A stretch of DNA of 64,000 nucleotides from Desulfobacteraceae bacterium. GTDB lineage: Bacteria; Desulfobacterota; Syntrophobacteria; Syntrophobacterales; Syntrophobacteraceae. The notes beneath the pieces were generated by a model, which worked only from the letters and a program-made list of their open reading frames with translations, ran no database searches and was not told the origin of the DNA. The position numbers and the translations under genes are program-made. This document shows, in pieces, positions 45,183 to 53,962 of the stretch (position 1 is the first letter of the stretch; each line of letters begins with the position of its first letter). The stretch lies in assembly GCA_021372055.1 (NCBI GenBank), contig JAJFVB010000001.1, positions 1-64,000 on the forward strand, written 5' to 3'.

Positions 45183-46625
45183 ATGAAAACATTGCTTCTC
45201 AACCCGCCCTCTTTCGAAAAATTTGACGGGGGAGCGGGTGCCCGGTGGCCCGCCCGCCGGGAGATCGCTTCCTACTGGTACCCCGTCTGGCTGGCCTACC
45301 CCGCCGGACTTATCAAGGAAAGCAGGCTCCTCGACGCTCCGCCCCACGGGGTTTCATTCGAGGAAACGATCCGCATCGCGGCCGACTACGAATTTCTGGT
45401 TCTCTTCACGAGCAAGCCGGGGTTCAATACCGATGTCAAGTTGTCCGAAAGGATCAAGGCGGTAAATCCGTCGATCAAAATCTGCTTCGTCGGGCCTCCC
45501 GTATCGATTCAGCCGGAACAGGCCTTGAACGCTTCTTCCGCGATCGACTTCGTGGCCAGGAGGGAATTCGACTATACGGTAGCCGAGTTCGCCTGGGGCA
45601 AGGACCTCAAGGATATCGACGGAGTTAGCTACAGGGGCCCGAACGGTAAGATTGTCCACAACCCGGACAGGCCCCCCCTCGAGGACCTCGACTCGCTGCC
45701 CTGGATCGTCGACATTTACCGGCGGGACGTGGACCCGGCAAAATACAACATCCCATTTTTGAAACATCCCTATCTTTCGTTCTATACGTCCAGGGGATGC
45801 CCAGCCCGGTGCATCTACTGCCTCTGGCCCCAGACCTTCACGGGCCACCCGTGGCGGGTTCGAAGCAATGAAAGCGTTGTGGCCGAGGTCCGGCACGCGC
45901 TGGAGATATTTCCCGAGGTAAAGGAGATCTTCTTCGACGACGACACGTGGGCCTGGGGCAAAAGCCGCGTAATCGAGCTCTGCAAGCACCTCAAGCCGCT
46001 CAAGTTCACATGGTCCTGCAACAGTCGCGTGCACTCCGACTACGACATGCTGAAGGCGATGAAGGAAGCGGGCTGCCGGTTGCTGGTCGTCGGGTTCGAA
46101 TCGGGCGTCCAGGAAGTGCTGAACAACATGAAGAAGGGCATCACGGTCGAACAGTCCCTCACCTTCATGAAGAACTGCCGCGAACTGGGGATCACGGTCC
46201 ACGGAGATTTCATGATCGGCCTTCCGGGCGAGACCAAGGAGACCATCATGCGCACGATCGAGTTCGCCGAACGGCTCGATCCCGAGACGATCCAGGTCTC
46301 GCTTGCGCATCCCTATCCGGGCACGGAGTTCTACAAGTATCTCGAGGATAACGGGTATCTGACCGAAGACGACATGTCGGACGAACTTGGCCACCAACTC
46401 CCCAACTACGAGTATCCGTGGCTCAGCCGCCAGGAAATAGTCGACGCGGTGGAACACTTCTACGGCCGGTACTATTTTCGACCGAAGGTGATTTACCGGA
46501 TCGTGCGCCGGGCGCTTTTCGACAGGGACGACCGAAGGCGGCTCTACCAGGAAGCCAAGGATTACCTCTCGCTGCGGGCCCGCCGAAAGAAATTCACGGG
46601 CAACGTATTCGAGAAGAACTGCTGA
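45183..46625 (+). CDS. hpnJ: Hopanoid biosynthesis radical SAM protein HpnJ
   Basis: A 480-residue B12-binding-type radical SAM enzyme. The N-terminal domain (LLLNPPSFEKFDGG ... ARWPARREIASYWYPVWLAYPAGL) matches the HpnJ subgroup, and the radical SAM cluster motif CPARCIYC places Cys at 206, 210 and 213. HpnJ converts glucosaminyl bacteriohopanetetrol to the cyclitol ether by ring contraction, as known from Burkholderia and other bacteria. ATG 45183 follows the strong promoter above. hpnK and hpnI lie downstream in the same direction, consistent with this role. Confidence 0.9.
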   Translation: MKTLLLNPPSFEKFDGGAGARWPARREIASYWYPVWLAYPAGLIKESRLLDAPPHGVSFEETIRIAADYEFLVLFTSKPGFNTDVKLSERIKAVNPSIKICFVGPPVSIQPEQALNASSAIDFVARREFDYTVAEFAWGKDLKDIDGVSYRGPNGKIVHNPDRPPLEDLDSLPWIVDIYRRDVDPAKYNIPFLKHPYLSFYTSRGCPARCIYCLWPQTFTGHPWRVRSNESVVAEVRHALEIFPEVKEIFFDDDTWAWGKSRVIELCKHLKPLKFTWSCNSRVHSDYDMLKAMKEAGCRLLVVGFESGVQEVLNNMKKGITVEQSLTFMKNCRELGITVHGDFMIGLPGETKETIMRTIEFAERLDPETIQVSLAHPYPGTEFYKYLEDNGYLTEDDMSDELGHQLPNYEYPWLSRQEIVDAVEHFYGRYYFRPKVIYRIVRRALFDRDDRRRLYQEAKDYLSLRARRKKFTGNVFEKNC

Positions 46626-46750
46626 GAGGAACGGCTGAGGGCGCGGTCCGGGAGGGAGGAATCCACTTCGGGATCACCCGATGCCGGGCAAGGTTTTCTC
46701 TCCCGCATCCCTTGCGCTTCCACCGATGCGGCAGAGCGGATTGAGAGCGG

Positions 46751-47611
46751 GTGGGAAAGAAATACCTCATAGTCAACGCAGACGACTTCGGAACATCCAG
46801 GAGCGTAAACGAAGCCGTCATCCTCGCGCACCGATGCGGCATGCTGACGAGCACAAGTCTCATGCCGGGCGGAGGGGCATTTGCCGAAGCGGTGCGCCTC
46901 GCGCGGGAAAACCCTCGTCTGGGAGTGGGGATACATGTCACCTGCGTTCTCGGCAAATCGGTCTTGCCGCACGCGGAGATCCCCCACATCGTCGATCCGG
47001 ACGGCAACTTCCCCTCGGACCCCGCACTGGCCGGACTGAGATATTTTTTTTGCAAAACCGCCCGAAAGGAACTATTCAAAGAGGTCTCGGCCCAGTTTGA
47101 AAAATTCAGCGCATCCGGCTTGAGTTTTTCCCATGCCGACAGCCACTGCCACCTGCACGTCCACCCGGTCGTGCTTGATGCAATGGTGCGGATCTGCGGG
47201 GAGTACGGCGTAAAGAGTATGCGCGTACCCGCAGACGACTTTTTCGCGGCGCTGCCTTTCATTCGCGGTCCCTTCGGCAAAGCCGCCCATGCGGTAATTT
47301 TCAAATTGCTTACCGGGAGCATGAAGAAGGTCCTGCGGGCAAGCGGGATCGCGTTTCCGCTGACGACGTACGGGCATTTCGTCACGGGGGCCGCCGGCAG
47401 GGAATATGTGCTGTCGATACTCAACCGTGTCCGGGACGGAGCGAGCGAGATAAATTTCCACCCGGATGTTTTGCAGGCGGGCGCGCATGTCGAGCGCATC
47501 GGACTGCAGCGGTTCCGGGAGTTGCGCATCCTGCTGGATCCGGAGATCCGCGCACGCATGAAAGAACTCGGGATCATCCCGGCAACCTATTTTGACTTGG
47601 ACAGGATTTGA
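46751..47611 (+). CDS. hpnK: Hopanoid biosynthesis deacetylase HpnK (ChbG/YdjC family)
   Basis: A 286-residue carbohydrate deacetylase. Metal ligands fit the family: NADDFGTS at the start, and the HADSHCHLHVHP motif in the centre. HpnK removes the acetyl group from N-acetylglucosaminyl bacteriohopanetetrol, producing the free amino sugar before HpnJ acts. The start is GTG 46751 with a weak ribosome site. The stop overlaps the next gene as ATGA (47608-47611), so the small membrane protein is translated with it. Confidence 0.88.
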   Translation: MGKKYLIVNADDFGTSRSVNEAVILAHRCGMLTSTSLMPGGGAFAEAVRLARENPRLGVGIHVTCVLGKSVLPHAEIPHIVDPDGNFPSDPALAGLRYFFCKTARKELFKEVSAQFEKFSASGLSFSHADSHCHLHVHPVVLDAMVRICGEYGVKSMRVPADDFFAALPFIRGPFGKAAHAVIFKLLTGSMKKVLRASGIAFPLTTYGHFVTGAAGREYVLSILNRVRDGASEINFHPDVLQAGAHVERIGLQRFRELRILLDPEIRARMKELGIIPATYFDLDRI

Positions 47612-48057
47612 TGAAAACAGCTTTTGTGATTACCATTGCCGTCCTGGCGCAGGCCGTCGGGAACACCCTTCTCAGCAAAGGGATGAAGATCATTGCCGCG
47701 ATGCCGGCATTTCAGGACGGTTTTTCGCTCATGATGCTCGTCTGCGCCCTCCAAAGCCTCTATATCTGGGGCGGCATCATCCTGATGATCGTCTTCTTCG
47801 CGTGTTTTCTTTCGGCATTGTCCTGGGCGGACCTGAGCTTCGTGCTCCCGGCCACGGCTTCGGGATACATTCTGAACGTCTTTTTCGCGAGCCAGTTTCT
47901 CGACGAACCGGTTTCGCCTGCAAGGTGGCTCGGTTCCGTGTTCATCATGGGCGGGATCGCGCTGGTTGCATGGTCGGGAAGGACGCAAACCCAGACCACC
48001 CCGTTGCCCGAGCCCATTAAGGTCAAAGAGGCCAAAGGGAGGGAACTGGGATGCTGA
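47608..48057 (+). CDS. Small EamA/DMT membrane protein, ArnE/F-like, first of pair
   Basis: A 149-residue protein with four hydrophobic helices and a short charged C-terminal tail. It contains LSWADLSFVLPATASGYILNV, nearly repeated in the next gene's product. Four-helix single-EamA proteins occurring as adjacent pairs are typical of ArnE/ArnF, which flip aminoarabinose-lipid across the inner membrane, and of small multidrug-resistance pairs. It overlaps hpnK at the start and the next gene by seven bases at the end. Its place between hpnK and hpnI suggests a role in moving a glycosylated hopanoid; that is inference. Confidence 0.8.
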   Translation: MMKTAFVITIAVLAQAVGNTLLSKGMKIIAAMPAFQDGFSLMMLVCALQSLYIWGGIILMIVFFACFLSALSWADLSFVLPATASGYILNVFFASQFLDEPVSPARWLGSVFIMGGIALVAWSGRTQTQTTPLPEPIKVKEAKGRELGC

Positions 48058-48419
48058 CGGCTTTCATGGTGCTTCTTATCGTGCTCTCCAATGCCGCGGG
48101 CGACGTCTGCATAACCCGGGGCATGAAGGAAATAGGCGACATCTCCGTAGTCGGCCCGAAGCAGTTGTTCGCTGTGATCAAAAGGATTCTCCTGAACAGG
48201 AATTTCCTGTCCGGCGTCTTCTGCCTTGCGGTCAGTTTTTTTTCTTTCCTGGCCATCCTTTCCTGGGCCGACCTGAGCTTCGTCGTACCGGCCACCGCGA
48301 TCGTGTACGTGGTTACGGTTCTCGGAGCGAAATTCTTCCTCAAGGAACAGATCAACCGGATGCGCTGGGCGGGCACCCTGCTTGTCTGCCTGGGAGTCGC
48401 CCTGGTCTGCATCCCCTGA
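48051..48419 (+). CDS. Small EamA/DMT membrane protein, ArnE/F-like, second of pair
   Basis: A 122-residue protein with four hydrophobic helices, sharing the segment LSWADLSFVVPATA with its neighbour, so the two are tandem paralogues that likely form a heterodimer. The length is close to ArnF and SMR proteins. A conserved charged residue (Asp in SWADLSF) sits in a membrane segment in both, unusual enough to suggest function. It is followed after 13 bases by hpnI. Confidence 0.8.
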   Translation: MLTAFMVLLIVLSNAAGDVCITRGMKEIGDISVVGPKQLFAVIKRILLNRNFLSGVFCLAVSFFSFLAILSWADLSFVVPATAIVYVVTVLGAKFFLKEQINRMRWAGTLLVCLGVALVCIP

Positions 48420-48432
48420 GCGCGCGCTCCAC

Positions 48433-49590
48433 ATGATGCTCGTCGAACCGATCAGACTCGTTTTCGGAATTCTTACCGCCGCTTCCATCTGCTACTTTTT
48501 CGTGAGCATTCTTGCCGCAAGGAGGTTTTTTTCCTCACCTCCCGCACCCGCTCTCAAGGACTGCCCGCCGGTATCCATCCTCATTCCGCTTTGCGGAGCC
48601 GATTTCAGGGCCTATGAGAACTATGCCGCGCTTTGCCGGCAGGATTACCCGGAGTTCCAGATCATTTTCGGAGTCCGCGATCCGATGGACAGCTCGGTTG
48701 CGCTGATAGCGCAGCTAAAAAAGGACTTCCCCGAGGTCCGGATCGATCTTGTCGTCAGCCCGGGGGAAATCGGCCCGAATCCGAAAGTGAACAACCTCAA
48801 CAACATGTACCCGTTTGCGGTGCATGACGTCCTGGCGCTGCTCGACAGCGACATCCTCGTGGGACGGGATTTCCTTAGGTCCGTCGTTTCGGAACTCGAT
48901 CATCAGAAGGGCGGCGTCGTGACCTGCATCTACACAGCGGGGGCCGCACCGGGGCTTGCGACCAAACTCGAGGCCGTCGGGATTTCCTCCGAGTTTGCGC
49001 CCGGAGTGCTCATCGCTCAGATGTCCGGGTCCATCTCCTTTGCCTTCGGGGCGGCAATCGTAATGACCCGTAAGGCCTTCGACTCAATCGGAGCCTTCCC
49101 GGCAATTGCCGCCTACCTCGCCGATGATTACATGATTGGCAATCTCGCGAACAAAGCCGGATTTCCCGTCACGCTCTCGAGGTACGTGGTGCGCACGGTG
49201 CTCTCAAAACTCAGTCTGAAGGGCTTTTGGCGGCACCAGGTACGCTGGGCGAGAGGTATAAGGGCATGCAACAAGTGGGGGCATACCGGCTCATTGATAA
49301 CAAACGGCACGGCGCTGTCGTTTTTGTACCTTGCGGTTTGCGGGTTTTCGCCCTTCGGATGGCTTGTCTTTCTCGGCACTCTCGCGCTGAGGCTGGCAAC
49401 GGCAAGAGCGGTGGGGGTAAACCGCCTGGGGGATTCACTCCTTGCGCGAAACCTCTGGCTCGTTCCGATAAGGGATTTTTTCAGCCTCTTTATCTGGTGC
49501 GCCGCCATCGGGGGCAAGCGGGTCGAGTGGCGGGGACAGGTCTTCCGGCTTCAGTCGGAAGGCAAAATGGTGCCTGAGAGCCGGCCCTGA
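48433..49590 (+). CDS. hpnI: Hopanoid biosynthesis glycosyltransferase HpnI
   Basis: A 385-residue membrane glycosyltransferase of the ceramide glucosyltransferase (GT21-like) type: N-terminal membrane helix, a GT-A domain with VSILIPLCGAD, LLDSDILVG (DxD) and the QVRWARG motif (QxxRW), then two or three C-terminal helices. HpnI adds N-acetylglucosamine to bacteriohopanetetrol. I start at ATG 48433, just after the preceding stop codon; an in-frame TTG at 48382 lies inside the upstream gene. With HpnK and HpnJ it completes the cyclitol-ether pathway. Confidence 0.88.
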   Translation: MMLVEPIRLVFGILTAASICYFFVSILAARRFFSSPPAPALKDCPPVSILIPLCGADFRAYENYAALCRQDYPEFQIIFGVRDPMDSSVALIAQLKKDFPEVRIDLVVSPGEIGPNPKVNNLNNMYPFAVHDVLALLDSDILVGRDFLRSVVSELDHQKGGVVTCIYTAGAAPGLATKLEAVGISSEFAPGVLIAQMSGSISFAFGAAIVMTRKAFDSIGAFPAIAAYLADDYMIGNLANKAGFPVTLSRYVVRTVLSKLSLKGFWRHQVRWARGIRACNKWGHTGSLITNGTALSFLYLAVCGFSPFGWLVFLGTLALRLATARAVGVNRLGDSLLARNLWLVPIRDFFSLFIWCAAIGGKRVEWRGQVFRLQSEGKMVPESRP

Positions 49591-49609
49591 ACAAATACGA
49601 GGAGCCGCC

Positions 49610-50014
49610 ATGGAGTATTCCAGGATCGTTTTTCTGGCAATTGCGCTTCTGCTTCCTTTTTCCGTATTTCCGGCCTCAGCCGCGACGATGGGGCCCACCG
49701 TCCTTACCAGGGAAGATAACGGCAAGGAAATCACCCTCACGAAGGGAAGCGTGTTTGTCGTTGAACTCGGTTTTTCCGCTGGAACCGGTTTTTCATGGGA
49801 AATCGTGCACATAGACGATAAACGGCTGAACCTGCTTGATTCCGGGACAAAGCAGGCGGCGAAGGAATCGCTGCCCGGCGGGCCGATGCTGAAATCCTTC
49901 CACTTCAAGGCGGTCGGCACCGGTCGGACGGCCCTCAAGTTCTCTCTCTACAGGTCGTGGGAAGGTCCCGCAAAGGCGGCCGAGACATTTGCCGTGAAGA
50001 TAACGGTCAAATAG
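49610..50014 (+). CDS. Chagasin-like inhibitor (I42 family), secreted
   Basis: A 134-residue exported protein: signal peptide about 1-24 (LLLPFSVFPASA), then an immunoglobulin-like inhibitor domain. The loops match the chagasin/I42 pattern: GTGFSW (the NPTTGY-type loop), a central Gly-rich loop and the terminal RSWEG followed by FAVKITVK. Such proteins inhibit papain-type cysteine proteases; bacterial ones act on the organism's own or foreign proteases. It sits 19 bases after hpnI in the same direction, possibly the last gene of that operon. Confidence 0.82.
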   Translation: MEYSRIVFLAIALLLPFSVFPASAATMGPTVLTREDNGKEITLTKGSVFVVELGFSAGTGFSWEIVHIDDKRLNLLDSGTKQAAKESLPGGPMLKSFHFKAVGTGRTALKFSLYRSWEGPAKAAETFAVKITVK

Positions 50015-50098
50015 CCGGAAAGATCAACAGGCGCGACGCCTCGCGACGCCCGACCGAGTACCGCCGATCCACGAACTGTTCGGGCTGCGGGTCGTCCC

Positions 50099-51004
50099 CT
50101 ACTCCGTTTCACCCCCGGCGTCCGAACGCAGGTGTTCCAGGAAGGCCGCGCAAAGAGGCGAGAGCTCGCGATTCTTTCGTTGCGCCACGTAAAAGGGCCG
50201 ATGAATCCGCACGTCATCCAGCTGAACCCCTATCAGAGCGCCCGATGCGAGGTCTTCCTCGACGGCGTATCGCGATATCAGGGTTATTCCGATTTTTGCC
50301 TTTACAGATTGCCGGACGGCTTCCGTGCTCCCCATTTCGGCAACGATATTCAACCGCGAAGCCTGAAGACCCGCTGCTTCGAGCGCGCGGGACATGACGA
50401 TGCGCGTACCCGATGTCCTTTCACGCAGCACGAACGGGATTTCCGCGAGTTCCTCCAGCGAAACGCTCTCACGCCCTTCCCACGGGTGCCCGGGGTAGAC
50501 GATGAGGACCAGCTCATCCGAGTAGGCTTCTTCCAGAATGATGCGCTTCTCGTCCCACTTGGCCCCGATCATTCCGAACTCGACCCCGCCGTCGAGGATT
50601 TTCTGCACCACTTCTCCGCTGCTCGCAATCCTCAGCGTTATCTGGATCGAGGGATACCTCGCCTTGAAGGATCCGATCAGCCTCGGCAGGATGTACGTTC
50701 CGGGAATGGTGCTCGCGCCGATGTGGAGCGTGCCCGAGAGATTTCCCTTGAATCGTTCCAAAGCCTGTACGGCCTTGTCCCTCAGCCCGATTATCTCCCG
50801 CGCGTACTGGTAGAGGACTTTCCCGGCAGGGGTGGGCAGGATTTCGCGCCCGAGCCGGTCAATGAGCTTTTCGCCCAGCGACTCCTCCAGAGCGCGAATG
50901 TGCTCGCTTACGGTCGGCTGCGTCAGAAGAACCGCTTCGGCCGCCTTGGTAAAACTCTGAAGCTCTATTACCTTGCAGAAAACCACGAGACGGTGAATAT
51001 CCAT
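50099..51004 (-). CDS. LysR-family transcriptional regulator
   Basis: A 301-residue LysR regulator: winged helix at 1-60 (SFTKAAEAVLLTQPTVSEHIRALEE), a linker helix and a two-lobed effector domain. It resembles the CysB/CysL branch and a subgroup that I recall being named for an association with selenium metabolism, but this is uncertain without a profile search. ATG 51004 is chosen, with GGGGAGG upstream; the frame is open for 36 more residues that are not regulator-like. It stands between convergent and codirectional genes, so its target is not obvious. Confidence 0.88.
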   Translation of the reverse strand: MDIHRLVVFCKVIELQSFTKAAEAVLLTQPTVSEHIRALEESLGEKLIDRLGREILPTPAGKVLYQYAREIIGLRDKAVQALERFKGNLSGTLHIGASTIPGTYILPRLIGSFKARYPSIQITLRIASSGEVVQKILDGGVEFGMIGAKWDEKRIILEEAYSDELVLIVYPGHPWEGRESVSLEELAEIPFVLRERTSGTRIVMSRALEAAGLQASRLNIVAEMGSTEAVRQSVKAKIGITLISRYAVEEDLASGALIGVQLDDVRIHRPFYVAQRKNRELSPLCAAFLEHLRSDAGGETE

Positions 51005-51030
51005 TGAGCAAAGCCTCCCCGCCGCAAGCG

Positions 51031-53019
51031 CTAGACCGCCATGTCCTGTTTTTCCTTCTCTTTGCGGAAATTCTCCTCGATTTCTTCGAGCTTGAGGACG
51101 TTTTCCTCCCATTTTTCCGTTAGCTCCCGGATGCCTTCCTGAACTTCCCTGTACTTCGACTGAACTTCAAGGGCAACCTTTCCCTGCTTGTACGTCTCCG
51201 GATCGGCCAACCGCTCTTTCAGTTCATCCAGTTCGGCATGGAGCGTTTCAAGCTGTGCTTCAATTTGATCGACCAGTTCCTGCACCGGCTTTTTCGCCCG
51301 GAAAAGCTCGTTGCGAAGCTCCGCCTCGGCCCTTTTCTGATCCCCCCGAGCCTTCGTGCCCCCGGAGGTCTCCACAGGTCTGCTTTTTGGCGCCGGTTCG
51401 GTCTCGGGTTCGATGCGCTCCTTCCAGATGCGCCGGTAATCGTCGTAATTTCCTGGGAAAAGGTGTATTTCGCCGGCCTTGACCACGAGCACCTTGTTTG
51501 CGACGGCATTGATGAACCGGCGGTCATGGCTGATGAAGCAAATGGTGCCCGTAAACTCGCTCAAAGCCCTTTCCAGGACCTCGCGCGAGGCAATGTCCAG
51601 GTGGTTTGTCGGCTCGTCCAGGAGCAGGAAATTCGGGCGCTGAAGGAGCAGCTTGCACAGGACGAGGCGCGCCTTTTCCCCGCCGCTCAGGACCGACGTT
51701 TTCTTCAAAACGTCGCCGCCCTGAAACAGGAACGCTCCCAGCAGCCCCCGCAGCTGCGTCTGCAGCACGTCGCCGGACACAGCCAGAGCCTCATCGAAAA
51801 CGGTATTCTCGGGACTCAACTGCTCCCATTGGTGCTGCGCATAGTACCCTTCGACCGTATGGAAGCCCGCGACGCGCTCACCCCGGTCGGCCTGGACGAC
51901 ACCCGCCAGGATTTTCAGAAGCGTGCTCTTCCCCGCCCCGTTCGGACCAAGAAACGCGATCTTGTCCCCGCGCTCGATCACCAGGTCTACGCCGCTGTAG
52001 ACGGTGTTCTCCGCGTAGGATTTGGACACGCCGATCAGTTCTATCACACGTTTGCCCGAGCGCGCAGGCTGAGGGAAAGAAAAATGAATGATCTCGGATT
52101 CGCCCGCCGGCGCCTCCACCTTCTCCATGTGGTCGAGCATCTTGATGCGGCTCTGGGCACGCGACGCCGTCCTCTTGCCGTAGCGGTTCTTGTCTATGAA
52201 CCGCTCGATCTGCCGAATCCGGTCCTGCTGGTTCTTGTAGGTCGCCAGCCGGACTTCCCGGCGCATCGACTTTTCCTGCAGGTAGAAGTCGTAGTTGCCG
52301 GAGTATTCCTGAAGCTCGCCCCCCTCGATTTCTATTATCCTCTGCACGACTCGGTTGAGGAATGTCCGGTCGTGGGAAACGAGGATGAAAGCCGAGGAGG
52401 AATTCAGCAGGTAGTCCTCCAGCCAGAGCAGGGATTCGAGGTCGAGATGGTTTGTCGGCTCGTCCAGCAGGAGAAGATCGGGCTCGGAGAGGAGCAACCG
52501 CGCGAGCTCCAGCCGCATCACCCAGCCGCCGCTCAGCTCCAATACCGGGGTCTGAAACCGGCCCGTTCGAAAGCCAAGCCCTTCGAGTATCTTTGCAGCG
52601 CGAGCCTCGAAATCGTAGCCCACCAGGTGCTCGAGCCGCTCGAGCACCTTCGCGTGTTTCGTCGCGAGGTCGGTCAGCCTCGATGTATCCCTTTCCGAGT
52701 CCAGTTCCCGCTGGAGGGAGTCCAATTCCGTCCGGAGCCCCTCCGCCTCGTCATGGACATCGGTCGCCCGAGCGAGCACCGTCTTTTCGCGCGCCGGGAC
52801 CGATTCCTGGGGAAGATAGCCGATGCGCAGTCCTCTCGTCCTGCTGACAGCGCCGGAGTCCGGCTCCACCTCTCCGATCACGATATGAAAAAGCGTAGAC
52901 TTGCCGGCGCCGTTCGGACCGATGAGACCAAGCCTCTCCCCCGGGTTTATCTGGAAGGAAACGTTTTTGAGAAGTTCCTTCTTTCCAAGAAATTTGGATG
53001 CGTTATTGACCGTGAGCAA
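51031..53019 (-). CDS. ABC-F family ATPase
   Basis: A 662-residue soluble tandem ABC protein without membrane segments. Walker A motifs GPNGAGKST appear in each half, with signatures ELSGGWVMRLEL and VLSGGEKARLVL and Walker B LLLLDEPTNHLD twice. The C-terminal ~90 residues are a charged coiled coil like Uup/YheS. ABC-F proteins bind the ribosome at the E site and relieve stalls or protect against drugs. The start is taken as TTG 53019 (MLTVNNASKF), nine bases from AGGAG; no ATG fits. Confidence 0.9.
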   Translation of the reverse strand: MLTVNNASKFLGKKELLKNVSFQINPGERLGLIGPNGAGKSTLFHIVIGEVEPDSGAVSRTRGLRIGYLPQESVPAREKTVLARATDVHDEAEGLRTELDSLQRELDSERDTSRLTDLATKHAKVLERLEHLVGYDFEARAAKILEGLGFRTGRFQTPVLELSGGWVMRLELARLLLSEPDLLLLDEPTNHLDLESLLWLEDYLLNSSSAFILVSHDRTFLNRVVQRIIEIEGGELQEYSGNYDFYLQEKSMRREVRLATYKNQQDRIRQIERFIDKNRYGKRTASRAQSRIKMLDHMEKVEAPAGESEIIHFSFPQPARSGKRVIELIGVSKSYAENTVYSGVDLVIERGDKIAFLGPNGAGKSTLLKILAGVVQADRGERVAGFHTVEGYYAQHQWEQLSPENTVFDEALAVSGDVLQTQLRGLLGAFLFQGGDVLKKTSVLSGGEKARLVLCKLLLQRPNFLLLDEPTNHLDIASREVLERALSEFTGTICFISHDRRFINAVANKVLVVKAGEIHLFPGNYDDYRRIWKERIEPETEPAPKSRPVETSGGTKARGDQKRAEAELRNELFRAKKPVQELVDQIEAQLETLHAELDELKERLADPETYKQGKVALEVQSKYREVQEGIRELTEKWEENVLKLEEIEENFRKEKEKQDMAV

Positions 53020-53247
53020 AAACCGTTTCTCCTGACCGAGTTGAATTTGACACCATATTGTAACGGCGGCGCGCTGAAATTTCATTTCCCTTGCCGCCGG
53101 GGAGCGTCCTTTTTTCCCTCTTCTACTATTCATACAGGATGCACTGGGAGTTTGAAATTGAAAAGAATTTCCAGGGAGTCCAAAAAATGCTAAACAGGGC
53201 TTCAAATTCCATGCATAGCATTACCGGAGATTTTAGTATTGGAAACA

Positions 53248-53943
53248 ATGCCGCGAAAAACGCTCAGGGCAGTAGTATTCGATTGCGACGGAATCCTCGT
53301 CGACACCGAACCGCTTCACTACGAGGCTTTCCAGAGAGTGCTCGTCCCGCTCGGGCTGGGGCACGACTTCAAACACTACATGGAGGCCTTCATCGGCTTT
53401 GACGACCGGGATGCTTTCCTGCACGCTTTCAAGGAAGCTGGAAGGGAACTCGATCCCCTCACCCTTCACAGCCTTGTCGAAGCAAAAGGGTTTGCTTTGC
53501 AGAATCTGATAGAAAAGGGCGTACCCACCTTTCCCGGCGTGGTCGAACTGGTCCGGGAACTGGCCGCCGAAGGCGTCCCGCTCGCGGTCGCATCAGGCGC
53601 GATGCGTCACGAGATCGTCGCGTTCGTGAAGTCGCTTGGACTGGAAGGCCTTTTTAGCGTCATTGTAGCCGCAGACGAGGTCCGCAGGAGCAAGCCCGAC
53701 CCGGAAACCTATGTCTGCGCAGTCGAACGCCTCAAGTCCGTCCATGGATGGAGTTCCCACGATGCGCGTTCCTGCATAGCCGTCGAGGACACCCCGGCGG
53801 GCATCTATTCGGCAAAATCCGCCGGCCTTTTTGTCATCGGCGTTACAAATTCTTTCAGCGCGAACCAATTGCGGGAAGCCGATCACGTGGTCCCATCCCT
53901 TTCCGGGCTGAGTCCTTCGGCAATGGCCATGCTGCTAAAATAG
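53248..53943 (+). CDS. HAD hydrolase, beta-phosphoglucomutase/phosphatase type
   Basis: A 231-residue HAD-superfamily protein of subfamily I. The nucleophile motif is VVFDCDGILVDTEPLH, motif II the small residue in AVASGAM, motif III Lys in RRSKPDPETY and motif IV EDTPAGIYSAKSAG. The helical cap follows motif I. The substrate, probably a sugar phosphate, cannot be told. I start at ATG 53248; an in-frame TTG at 53239 is better placed after GGAG and could be used. Confidence 0.9.
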   Translation: MPRKTLRAVVFDCDGILVDTEPLHYEAFQRVLVPLGLGHDFKHYMEAFIGFDDRDAFLHAFKEAGRELDPLTLHSLVEAKGFALQNLIEKGVPTFPGVVELVRELAAEGVPLAVASGAMRHEIVAFVKSLGLEGLFSVIVAADEVRRSKPDPETYVCAVERLKSVHGWSSHDARSCIAVEDTPAGIYSAKSAGLFVIGVTNSFSANQLREADHVVPSLSGLSPSAMAMLLK

Positions 53944-53962
53944 AAAACCAGGGGGGTTCCTG

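Noticed and set aside
43311-45347. 678-codon open frame on the minus strand
   Set aside because: It is antisense to ilvB and the start of hpnJ, both with clear catalytic motifs, and has no protein-like features.
53239-53247. TTG 53239 as the HAD gene start
   Set aside because: Kept only as an alternative; the ATG at 53248 starts close to the first beta strand, though the ribosome-site spacing favours the TTG slightly.
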